From Fodinicurvata sediminis DSM 21159 (GTDB taxonomy: Bacteria > Pseudomonadota > Alphaproteobacteria > Kiloniellales > DSM-21159), in assembly GCF_000420625.1 (NCBI RefSeq), contig NZ_ATVH01000011.1, forward strand, positions 1 to 64,000: a stretch of 64,000 bases of DNA, read 5' to 3'. The position numbers were made by a program, and so were the translations under genes. Positions within the stretch are counted from its first letter, which is position 1. Each line of letters begins with the position of its first letter. Shown piece after piece: positions 37,201-43,779 of the stretch. A model generated the notes under the pieces. It was not told the DNA's origin. It searched no databases and saw only the letters and a program-made list of their open reading frames with translations.

Positions 37201-37704
37201 CAACAGCAGTCTTGCCGAAATCCGGGCTGCGGGACCGAATTGCGGCACCATCGCCAAAAGCTGCTGGCTTTGTTCTATAGCAGTCCTGTTTTCTTTATGG
37301 GCGATTGAACGCAGAAGGTTCCGGTAGAGCAGAAGAGGATTGGCTGGATTATGTTCATAGCTTGCTGCTATGAGCTGCGCCTGGTCTTGTTCCTGCAGTG
37401 TCTCTGCCAGGCCATCGGTACGTTTTGCCTGGTAAAGATAAAGCATCTCCTTCCATCGTGAAGAGGCTGGGCGGTGCCCGGAAAGGTGCCGTAGGAGACT
37501 ATCGTCACTATTGGCACCAGGGCGTGTCTCCAGCTCCATTTCCTGGACGTCCGCGCCATGCATGCGCAGGTAACGCTTGGTTTCCGTCTGGGATGACGCC
37601 TTGCTGAACTCCAATGTCAGCAGTCCATAGAAAACCAGCAGGATAAAGCCAAGTAACAGACTTCTGCCCACGGCAGACGCGAATGCCACAGTCATGGTTT
37701 TCAT
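34255..37704 (-). CDS. nfrA: NfrA-like TPR and outer-membrane-barrel protein
   Basis: This is an 1149-residue protein, longer than E. coli NfrA (about 990). After an N-terminal hydrophobic segment (SLLLGFILLVFYGLLTL) lie about 800 residues of TPR-like helical repeats, for example YLEAHQISPDEQSWMKALRAS and ALEQDPDYPGARANLAFTYLRLG. The final 300 residues, from about RPYSLSLTNSFCF on, have alternating aromatic and small residues of a beta-barrel and end in phenylalanine (RFSLLFQVSF), the outer-membrane-protein signature. Parts such as GLRAYPFRGRNYWLGAERILPIG resemble the NfrA C-terminal domain. It should export the glycan made by the upstream synthase. It overlaps that gene's stop by four bases (ATGA). 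Confidence 0.82.
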   Translation of the reverse strand: MKTMTVAFASAVGRSLLLGFILLVFYGLLTLEFSKASSQTETKRYLRMHGADVQEMELETRPGANSDDSLLRHLSGHRPASSRWKEMLYLYQAKRTDGLAETLQEQDQAQLIAASYEHNPANPLLLYRNLLRSIAHKENRTAIEQSQQLLAMVPQFGPAARISARLLLETGDRNHQVVTDLYHQSLSAWQSSKDFNDSLLELFRILRSQQRESDVVRIHVQVRDEVFLSPAHELVVAYSHLALGQREQSLKLFKTVAQSERTADKTARQALFMQAVIREQQERFTDALLILTGSTAEARFHSALPYELHRKASMVGHLAGKLDAKDVAPAYFTKAMGILPGPSSSGTLVTSLARRNEANRALEILLSRTGRQTCWKQASDIQDCMVQLVSSPAAEAAQPAFEQLLLSPEGRKQLLDIAHGLRRSNDFQTALSLYDQLATTAPNREERRAHLQDKAVTHAQAGQHDSAARSYLEAHQISPDEQSWMKALRASHRIRDWKALENLFAQESKPHKVSQQIQALACRTQAELGKLDSAFACYHGFAKQNPRADRLIREGVSLADRHERPETAISLLELIKVRKSPEELLDLGYRYAAIKFTEKAETNFQLSYQRGHLAEAGLAFALSALKRGRIALADFYLQEIQDARSLSRTDQRLVNASLAHIHAESENHRKAAQYWQEALAYGDSPEFRVKLSNSLLQVGEFEDSWKNLELVASNEITGRFSGLYHDLHAEHALHRGHKKLGLIHRKYALDVDPTAARYLSLVTALKQAGELDEALHYLGKAEKAFPEKTDFKVEQAYLHSQQKNDEEAAKLLYEALEQDPDYPGARANLAFTYLRLGHTEQAGKAFRRAMDEGNYAVISTKDADGASPRNVLQNQHRELDRPYSLSLTNSFCFPKGMACQRLLNPFGDSHDLSYGQLAMSWRPMGGGSLHRWSHLVELTARLFWSNAPGFNMMNSESAQAALGLRAYPFRGRNYWLGAERILPIGDSAISGWLLRVGFSESLGDNWKRPDHPFRFYAHTHSEASRLFSKDDQTSAFSEGRAGLAWQPNRKLMFLPFGYVRGGGQITQSSERRREEYERDNTRTVVLYPDTTGDVWIEGGMGLSARWRFNHDRYNGYLSQGKTLLRLGRDLHTTWSDPATRFSLLFQVSF

Positions 37705-39164
37705 GGCTGCTTCTTTCCAGGTCGGGGTGGTGGAGGCTTGTCTTTCAGGACCGATTCATCCGGAAAGTTGTGATCTGTCTTGACCCAGGTGAGGGGCTTG
37801 CCCCGAAGGCGAGACCACCAGTACTGCCCATTGGCCCAAAGCAGTGCGGAGTAGTTGATGGCTACACTCCAGCCATAGCGCAGGGGAAGTGTGACCAAGG
37901 CCCCCCAACCATAGAGGCTCCAGGTCCAATAGCCGCGCAACACAAGCCGATAGATCATCAGGCCCAGGTTGGAGAGGAGCAGTATCCAGATGAACTGACT
38001 GGAAGGGAGAAACGCATGCGGCGTATAGCCAAGTTGCGTTTCCATGTGCTTTTGCCATAGCAGGAGAAGCAGAGCGGCGTATGAGGCAGGTGCTGCATGA
38101 GCGCAGAGAAGTGCCTTGCGATCTCGCCAAAGCTGATGGCGAAGCCAGAAGGAACCTGTCCAACCAAGTTGTGACCAGCCCTGCAATCCTATGCCGATGG
38201 TCCATCGGGATTTCTGGCGTACCGCGCGGTAAAAACTGTCGGGGAAGTATTCTCGTGTGGCCACAAGGTCGTGACGTGTACCAATGCCTTTCCGTTGCCT
38301 GTCGTATACACGCGGGAAGCAAAAGCGGGCTCCGGCCTGGTGCAGCCTGAAAGAGAGGTCGTAGTCCTCTGTCAGAGCGCCATTGCGGAAAATGTCCACT
38401 TCGTCGCCAAGTCGAGACAAGGTGGCGGCCGCATAAGCCGTTCCCACTCCTGCACCTGGCACCAGCCCGCTGAACGCGGCGCGAGCAACCAGCTCCTTGG
38501 CGTGCATTTCAGCGAATTCATCCTGGTAGTGCCCGGTGGTCAGGTCGAACCAGCTGCGTGGCAAGGCAACGACTGGCAACTGCACAACGTCATACTGATC
38601 CAGAAAGTAATTGCAGACGCGAAATGCATAAGGGTGCACAACGTCTTCTGCATCCTGCAGGATGAAGGCCTCGAAAGGCTGCTCAACCACGGTGGCACGG
38701 GACTTTATGGCGCTGTAAATATGGTTCAGGCAGTCAGCCTTGTTCGTCCCCCCATCATGCGGGAGGAGAATCATCTCCACATTCGGATATGTCTCAGCCA
38801 GATCTATGGCTTCACTGACAGTATCGGAATCGTTGGGATAACAACCGATGAAGATCTTGTAGTTGCGATAGGAAACAACACTCAAGAGCCGGGTCACGGA
38901 CTTCCGGATAACCGGCGCTTCCTTCCAGGCCGGCATCATTATCGCCAGGGGTTTTTCAGAGGTGCTCTGGGAAAGAAGCTTGTGCAGGTTGTACCTGCGG
39001 CAATTCTCTGCAGGCTTCAAGCCTGCTTTGCAGGCCAGTGCCATCAGGTCCATCATGAGATCATCGATGGCTGAAATCAACTGGATCAGGGCGGCCAGCA
39101 CAAAGAGCGCGAGTATCCAGGCCTGCGCCGTGAAATAGAGATCATAGCTCAAGAAGGGGTCCAT
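37701..39164 (-). CDS. nfrB: NfrB-like family-2 glycosyltransferase (synthase) lacking MshEN domain
   Basis: This 487-residue inner-membrane processive glycosyltransferase has the GT2 signatures of NfrB: EKPLAIMMPAWKEAPVI, the catalytic DAED at 171-174, LTEDYDLSFRL at 264-274, and the QxxRW-type motif QKSRW at 317-321 in AVRQKSRWTIGIGLQG. One membrane segment lies near residues 12-34 and about three follow the catalytic domain, between roughly 355 and 435. It ends about 20 residues after the WVKTDHNFPDE motif, the point at which E. coli NfrB continues into its cyclic-di-GMP-binding MshEN region. The length is therefore about 260 residues shorter than NfrB. It polymerises an unknown sugar, in E. 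coli thought to be ManNAc-based. It is the first gene of the coupled cassette. Confidence 0.85.
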   Translation of the reverse strand: MDPFLSYDLYFTAQAWILALFVLAALIQLISAIDDLMMDLMALACKAGLKPAENCRRYNLHKLLSQSTSEKPLAIMMPAWKEAPVIRKSVTRLLSVVSYRNYKIFIGCYPNDSDTVSEAIDLAETYPNVEMILLPHDGGTNKADCLNHIYSAIKSRATVVEQPFEAFILQDAEDVVHPYAFRVCNYFLDQYDVVQLPVVALPRSWFDLTTGHYQDEFAEMHAKELVARAAFSGLVPGAGVGTAYAAATLSRLGDEVDIFRNGALTEDYDLSFRLHQAGARFCFPRVYDRQRKGIGTRHDLVATREYFPDSFYRAVRQKSRWTIGIGLQGWSQLGWTGSFWLRHQLWRDRKALLCAHAAPASYAALLLLLWQKHMETQLGYTPHAFLPSSQFIWILLLSNLGLMIYRLVLRGYWTWSLYGWGALVTLPLRYGWSVAINYSALLWANGQYWWSRLRGKPLTWVKTDHNFPDESVLKDKPPPPRPGKKQP

Positions 39165-39196
39165 GGCGCAGCCCTGAACAGCTTTTCATAGCGAGA

Positions 39197-39216
39197 TAAT
39201 AACTATACAGTTATTA
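39197..39216. promoter_or_regulatory. AT-rich perfect dyad upstream of the nfrB-like gene
   Basis: The arms TAATAACT and AGTTATTA are perfect complements around a 4-base spacer (ATAC), in the 99-base gap between the AraC-family gene and the synthase start. The dyad is 33 bases upstream of the synthase start, so it is well placed for an operator. It could also be a weak terminator of the araC-like gene. The gap is otherwise AT-rich, unlike neighbouring DNA. Confidence 0.5.
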
Positions 39217-39263
39217 GTAGCATGCAATTTAAGGAAAAAATCAATAAAAATCTTTAAATCATA

Positions 39264-40337
39264 TCAGGCAGAACCATTACCGCGTACAAGCCTTTGGAAT
39301 CGTTTCCGATATCTGGCCGGCGTTGTACAAGTTCGCCGCTTGAAGAGGCGGCGAAAATAGACGGGATCTTCATACCCAACAGCGTGTGCAACTTCCTCGG
39401 TTGAGAGGTTGCCGGTCTCCAGTAACTGCTTTGCCTCTTCGATCCGCAGGGCCTGAACGTAGTCTACCGGAGAATAGCCTGTGGCCGCCTGGAAGCGGCG
39501 CTTGAAGGTGCGCTGTGCCAAACCGGAACGTTCAATCATGCAGCTGACGGGATGTGATTCCGCATAGTTCTGCGCGATCCAGGATTGGCAGTGGGCAATC
39601 ACGGCATCCGAATGCTTGCGTGGCTGGGTCATTGCCGCATAGGAGAGTTGACCTTCGCTGCGGTCGCCAAAAAGGAAAATCTTGGCGATATGCAAGGCTT
39701 CTGCCTCACCGCAGAAGCGTGCGATCAGGTAGAGTGCCAGATCCTCCCAGGCAGCCGCCCCTCCACTGGTGACGAGGCGATGTTCCGTGCCAGCCGGGCA
39801 GAGAATGCGTTCGGCCGTCAGTCCTACGTCGGGATAGCACGCGCGAAATGTTTCCACGGCACTCCAGTGCGTGGTTGCCGGTTGCCCGTCCAGAAGGCCG
39901 CTCTCGGCTAGGAAGAGGGAACCAGTACATACGGAAGTCACCATGGCATCATTCCGGAACTGATCTCGGACCCACGCCGTTTCCAGCGGCCAGCGACCCA
40001 TGGGTGACTGTCCTGGCGGGATCACCAGATCTGTCACGACGACAAGGTCGCTCACGCCAATCTCGTCGAGCGTTGCCTGAGGAGTAACCGGTAGGCCAAT
40101 GGCAGAGGTGAAGGGTTCTTTCGTGGCGGCCACGATCCGGGGCGCCATGCGTCGCACGTCATTTCGCTCGCCTGTCAGTTCGCTCCAGGTGACACCCACC
40201 GATAGAAAGACCTCATAGAGGCTGTAGAGGACAGTTGGTGTCGTCTCCGGCAGAGCCAGAAGACTGACGCTCAGCGGTGGAAGAGTCTTGCGCGCATGCA
40301 TGGAAAATAGTGGCACAAAGGCCCTGTTCCTGTCCAT
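39264..40337 (-). CDS. GlxA-type AraC-family transcriptional regulator
   Basis: This regulator of about 357 residues has an N-terminal DJ-1/PfpI-like domain (SVCTGSLFLAESGLLDG, HWSAVETF) and a C-terminal AraC helix-turn-helix pair (MIERSGLAQRTFKRRFQAATGYSPVDYVQ and EEVAHAVGYEDPVYFRRLFKR). The GlxA-type layout is typical of regulators of small-molecule pathways such as amino-acid or betaine use. The start is the ATG at 40337, with a GAGGGG site; an earlier GTG at 40376 is less likely. It is divergent from the methyltransferase gene across 70 bases, which suggests it controls that gene. It lies upstream of the glycan cassette on the same strand, so it could also influence it. Confidence 0.9.
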   Translation of the reverse strand: MDRNRAFVPLFSMHARKTLPPLSVSLLALPETTPTVLYSLYEVFLSVGVTWSELTGERNDVRRMAPRIVAATKEPFTSAIGLPVTPQATLDEIGVSDLVVVTDLVIPPGQSPMGRWPLETAWVRDQFRNDAMVTSVCTGSLFLAESGLLDGQPATTHWSAVETFRACYPDVGLTAERILCPAGTEHRLVTSGGAAAWEDLALYLIARFCGEAEALHIAKIFLFGDRSEGQLSYAAMTQPRKHSDAVIAHCQSWIAQNYAESHPVSCMIERSGLAQRTFKRRFQAATGYSPVDYVQALRIEEAKQLLETGNLSTEEVAHAVGYEDPVYFRRLFKRRTCTTPARYRKRFQRLVRGNGSA

Positions 40338-40407
40338 TGAGCCCCTCGTGCATGGAGGACATCGGGCGTATGTCACGCGCTGTCTTCATGAAACGAAAGG
40401 AAAGAGA

Positions 40408-41493
40408 ATGTCTTCCGCAGAACTTCACTCCATTGCACCGGACCAGGCGCAGGCAGAGGCTTTTGCCGAACAGGTCATGGGCCTGCTCAACGCAGGGGCT
40501 GTGTCCGTCATGATCTCGATTGGTCATCGCGCCAGCCTGTTCGATGTCATGGCCGGCTTGCCGCCAACAAGCAGCGCGGTAATCGCAGAACGTGCCGGCC
40601 TGGCCGAACGCTATGTTCGCGAATGGTTGGCGGTCATGGTGACCGGCGGCTTGGTAGCCTATGATACCAAAATCCAGTACTATCACCTGCCACCAGAGCA
40701 TGCCGCTTGCCTGACGCGGGATGCAATTCTGGGCAATCTGGCGGTCTATGGGCAGCATGTGGCCATCATGGGCGCAATGCAGGAGGAAATCCTAGACAGG
40801 TTCCACAGCGGTGAAGGTGCGGTCTATGGGGATTACCCCTGCTTTCATCAGATCATGGCAGAGGACAGCAACCAGACCGTTACGGGGCAGCTGTTCGATA
40901 CGATTCTGCCGCTGGCCGAAGGTGTGGACGCGCGCCTGGAAGAAGGAATCGACGTCTTGGATGCCGGCTGTGGCCGCGGCTCGGCCCTGATCGCCATGGC
41001 AAGACAGTTCCCCCGCAGTCGTTTCCTGGGCTACGACCTCTGCCCGGATGCCATTGACCATGCCAGCTTCGTAGTGGAGCAAGAGGGGTTGGCGAACATT
41101 CGCTTCGAAGTTCGCGACCTGACAGGGTATGACGAAAAGAACAGATTTGACTTCATCACTTCCTTCGATGCTGTGCACGACCAGAAAGATCCGCAAGCCC
41201 TGATCCAGAGCCTGCATGATGCGCTCAAACCTGGCGGTATCTACCTGATGCAGGACATTGGCGGATCGGCCCGGTTGGAGAATAACCTGGATTTTCCGAT
41301 GGCCTCGCTGCTCTATGCGGTTTCCTGTGTGCACTGCATGCCGGTCTCGCTGGGGCAGGGTGGCAAGGGGCTGGGCACCATGTGGGGGTGGGAAACCGCA
41401 GAAGCGATGTTGAAAGCTGCCGGATTCCGCGAAGTTCAGCGCCATGTCCTGCCGCATGACCCAATGAACGTTTGGTTCGTCAGCCGTGCATGA
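40408..41493 (+). CDS. Class I SAM-dependent methyltransferase with winged-helix N-terminus
   Basis: This protein of about 361 residues has an N-terminal helix-turn-helix-like dimerisation part (LFDVMAGLPPTSSAVIAERAGLAERYVREWLAVMV) and a C-terminal SAM-binding domain with DVLDAGCGRGSALIAMA, FLGYDLCPDAIDHA and FDFITSFDAVHDQ. The N-terminal part resembles small-molecule O- or N-methyltransferases with winged-helix dimerisation domains rather than a DNA-binding regulator. The substrate is not evident. The start at 40408 is preceded by AAAGGAAAGAGA and replaces an overlapping longer frame. It is divergent from the GlxA-type regulator; an MFS gene lies on the opposite strand downstream. Confidence 0.85.
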   Translation: MSSAELHSIAPDQAQAEAFAEQVMGLLNAGAVSVMISIGHRASLFDVMAGLPPTSSAVIAERAGLAERYVREWLAVMVTGGLVAYDTKIQYYHLPPEHAACLTRDAILGNLAVYGQHVAIMGAMQEEILDRFHSGEGAVYGDYPCFHQIMAEDSNQTVTGQLFDTILPLAEGVDARLEEGIDVLDAGCGRGSALIAMARQFPRSRFLGYDLCPDAIDHASFVVEQEGLANIRFEVRDLTGYDEKNRFDFITSFDAVHDQKDPQALIQSLHDALKPGGIYLMQDIGGSARLENNLDFPMASLLYAVSCVHCMPVSLGQGGKGLGTMWGWETAEAMLKAAGFREVQRHVLPHDPMNVWFVSRA

Positions 41494-41574
41494 TGTGCGG
41501 CCGGGAAAAGTCTGCTGCGGTCCATGATGAATGGATAGGGATCAGCCTGCCTCAAGCAGCACAAGGACGGTAGC

Positions 41575-42777
41575 TCAGTTCTTTCCCGCGCCTCTCCGTT
41601 GAGCGGAGTGGACCATTGCGAGGGCGAGGACGGCGGCACAGGCGAGCGCACCATACAGGGGCAGGAAACTGTCGAGTTGGCGGCCAGCAGCCGAGAAAAG
41701 TGCAGGCCCAACCAGCACACCCATGTAGGTCAGAAAGAGGGCGGCAGAGGTCACGTCCCCGGCGCGTCCTTCCGGAGCGCGCCGGGCAACCTCTGCCAGG
41801 AAAATTCCGTTCCAGCTGATCCCCGTTGCGCCTAGCAGCAGGAAGATACCTGTCGTTAGGCTGATTGGCGTGTCTAGCGTGATCTGGGTTACGGCAAGGG
41901 CCGTTACGGCCAGTATGGTCAGCAGGATCAACAGGGTTCCGGCCCCATTTCCGATGCGGTCTGCCAGCATACCCCAACCGATGCGGCCGATGGCACCTGT
42001 CACCTGCACCGAAGCCAGCAGGATACCGGCAAGAATCGGGCTGAACCCCAAATCCTCGACCAGGATTACGACCAGAAAGGTAACGATACAGAGTTGAATG
42101 CCCGCAAGCAGGAAGGCAGAGAGCGATAGCAGGCGCAAGGCGGGTTGTCCGAAGACCAGGCGGATGGCCTCGACAGGCAGTTTGGGGGCCTTGCCCGTGC
42201 TTGCTCGGTCGCTGTCCCATGAGCTGCGCCAGGGCTGGAGTGCGACAGCCAGGACAAATGCCAGCAGAGCACTGAGAAGGACGGGCGCCTGCCAGCCCAT
42301 CCACTCGGCCATGCCAGGTCCGATCAGACCGGCCAGCATGCCCCCCAGTGGGACTCCAGTCTGTTTGAGGGAGAAAATCATGTTGCGTTTTTCCGGATCC
42401 GTAAAACGCATCAGCAGGTGTGCCGCTGCAGGGTTCGGCAAACCGTAGGCCATGCCCAGCAGAATAGAGGCAATAGCCAAGGCAGGCAGGGTAAAGGAGG
42501 GAATGGTTGCCAGGAAAGCAGCAAGGCAGCCCAAAGTTACCAATAGAAGGCCAATCTGGCTGGTGCGGCAGGCACCGAGACTTCGCACCATCGGACCTCC
42601 GTACAGGCTTGCGATCATGGCAATGCCATAGACGAGACTGACCTGCAGCCCAATCAGGGCAGCATCCACATCCAGTGCGCGTGCGGCCAGGGGCGCGATG
42701 GCAGGAAGGATCATTGTTGCCATGGTGCTGATGGTCTGGACCCCAATGGTTCCAGCTATCACGCCGAGCCCGCGCAT
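41575..42777 (-). CDS. MFS transporter
   Basis: This 400-residue protein has 12 predicted membrane helices and a loop after TM2 resembling the MFS A motif (YGGPMVRSLGACRTSQIG). The second half has GRIGWGMLADRIGNG, the repeat of that motif, and LGFSPILAGILLASVQVTGAIG. It belongs to the major facilitator superfamily, but the subfamily and substrate are not clear. It is the last gene of a minus-strand unit with the ketopantoate reductase-like gene (14 bases upstream) and an unrecognised membrane protein. Confidence 0.85.
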   Translation of the reverse strand: MRGLGVIAGTIGVQTISTMATMILPAIAPLAARALDVDAALIGLQVSLVYGIAMIASLYGGPMVRSLGACRTSQIGLLLVTLGCLAAFLATIPSFTLPALAIASILLGMAYGLPNPAAAHLLMRFTDPEKRNMIFSLKQTGVPLGGMLAGLIGPGMAEWMGWQAPVLLSALLAFVLAVALQPWRSSWDSDRASTGKAPKLPVEAIRLVFGQPALRLLSLSAFLLAGIQLCIVTFLVVILVEDLGFSPILAGILLASVQVTGAIGRIGWGMLADRIGNGAGTLLILLTILAVTALAVTQITLDTPISLTTGIFLLLGATGISWNGIFLAEVARRAPEGRAGDVTSAALFLTYMGVLVGPALFSAAGRQLDSFLPLYGALACAAVLALAMVHSAQRRGAGKN

Positions 42778-42791
42778 ATCAGGTCGTGCCT

Positions 42792-43751
42792 TCAGCCCTG
42801 GAATACGGGCTGTTTAACCTGGCGGGACGGACGAAGGTCATGTGTTTCCATGGCATGGATGCTGTTTACCAGGGTCGCATTCACAGGCGTGGCAACGCCT
42901 AGGCGCTTGCCTTCCTCAACGACAGAGCCATTGATATCGTCCACTTCGCTGGGCTTACCTGCCAGACGGTCCAGAAGCATGGAGGGGCGGGCACCGGGAA
43001 TCTTGCGGCCGAAGGCGCGCACATATTCAGCCGGGTCGTCAAAGTCGAGTTTCACGCCCGAAGCCTGCGCAACCTGCCAGGCTTCCTCTGCGCAGGCAGC
43101 CGAGATCTGCCGGGCATGGGGGTCTTCGGCGACTTCACCTATTAGTAGGCCCGTCACGCAACAGACAGCACTGTAAGCGGAATTGCAGACCAGTTTGGTC
43201 CAGATCATGTGATCTGCGTCGGGAGCTGCTTCGGCATTGAAATCTGCGTCCCTCCAGACTTCGGCCACCTTTTGGGCCAATGCGAACTTCTCTGAATTCC
43301 GCGCCGCTACGCGCACGATCTCCCAGCCGGTGTGATCGACATACCCAGGCGCTGGAATGGAAGCTCCAAATCCCCCTGCAATCCCCAGAAGCACACGGTC
43401 GCGTCCAACCATTTCTTCAGCGATGCGCGGTGCATTGAGACCATTCTGCACGCAAAGCACCGCCGTATCGTCGTCCAGCAAGGGATCAATAACCTCCAGG
43501 GCCGAGGCCAGGTCGCGCGTTTTCGTGGCGACTATCACGAGATCACAGGGGCCAACCTCTGCTGTCGTCGTTGTCGCCTGTGGGTGCGCAATCCAGTTGC
43601 CTGTGGCGCCGGAGACCCGCAACCCGGAGTTACGCACAGCATCCATATGCTCAGCCCATCTATCGATAAGCCAGATATCGTTTCCATTGCGGGCCAACAA
43701 TGCTCCGTAAATGGATCCCATGGCACCTGCGCCAAGTATGGCGATTTTCAT
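42792..43751 (-). CDS. Ketopantoate reductase-like (PanE/ApbA family) oxidoreductase
   Basis: This 319-residue NAD(P)-binding enzyme has the N-terminal Rossmann motif MKIAILGAGAMGSIYGALLARNG, and VCVQNG-type (LCVQNGLNAPRIAEEMVG) and AYSAVCC (KLVCNSAYSAVCCVTGL) segments of the family. PanE makes pantoate from ketopantoate for coenzyme A synthesis, but many relatives act on other 2-oxo acids. Its start is the ATG at 43751, with AGGAGG seven bases upstream; the longer frame adds 15 unlikely residues. It lies between an MFS transporter and an unknown membrane protein, which may favour a dedicated catabolic role over vitamin synthesis. Confidence 0.88.
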   Translation of the reverse strand: MKIAILGAGAMGSIYGALLARNGNDIWLIDRWAEHMDAVRNSGLRVSGATGNWIAHPQATTTTAEVGPCDLVIVATKTRDLASALEVIDPLLDDDTAVLCVQNGLNAPRIAEEMVGRDRVLLGIAGGFGASIPAPGYVDHTGWEIVRVAARNSEKFALAQKVAEVWRDADFNAEAAPDADHMIWTKLVCNSAYSAVCCVTGLLIGEVAEDPHARQISAACAEEAWQVAQASGVKLDFDDPAEYVRAFGRKIPGARPSMLLDRLAGKPSEVDDINGSVVEEGKRLGVATPVNATLVNSIHAMETHDLRPSRQVKQPVFQG

Positions 43752-43779
43752 GCTACTGCCTCCTATCCCTTGTTTCGCT

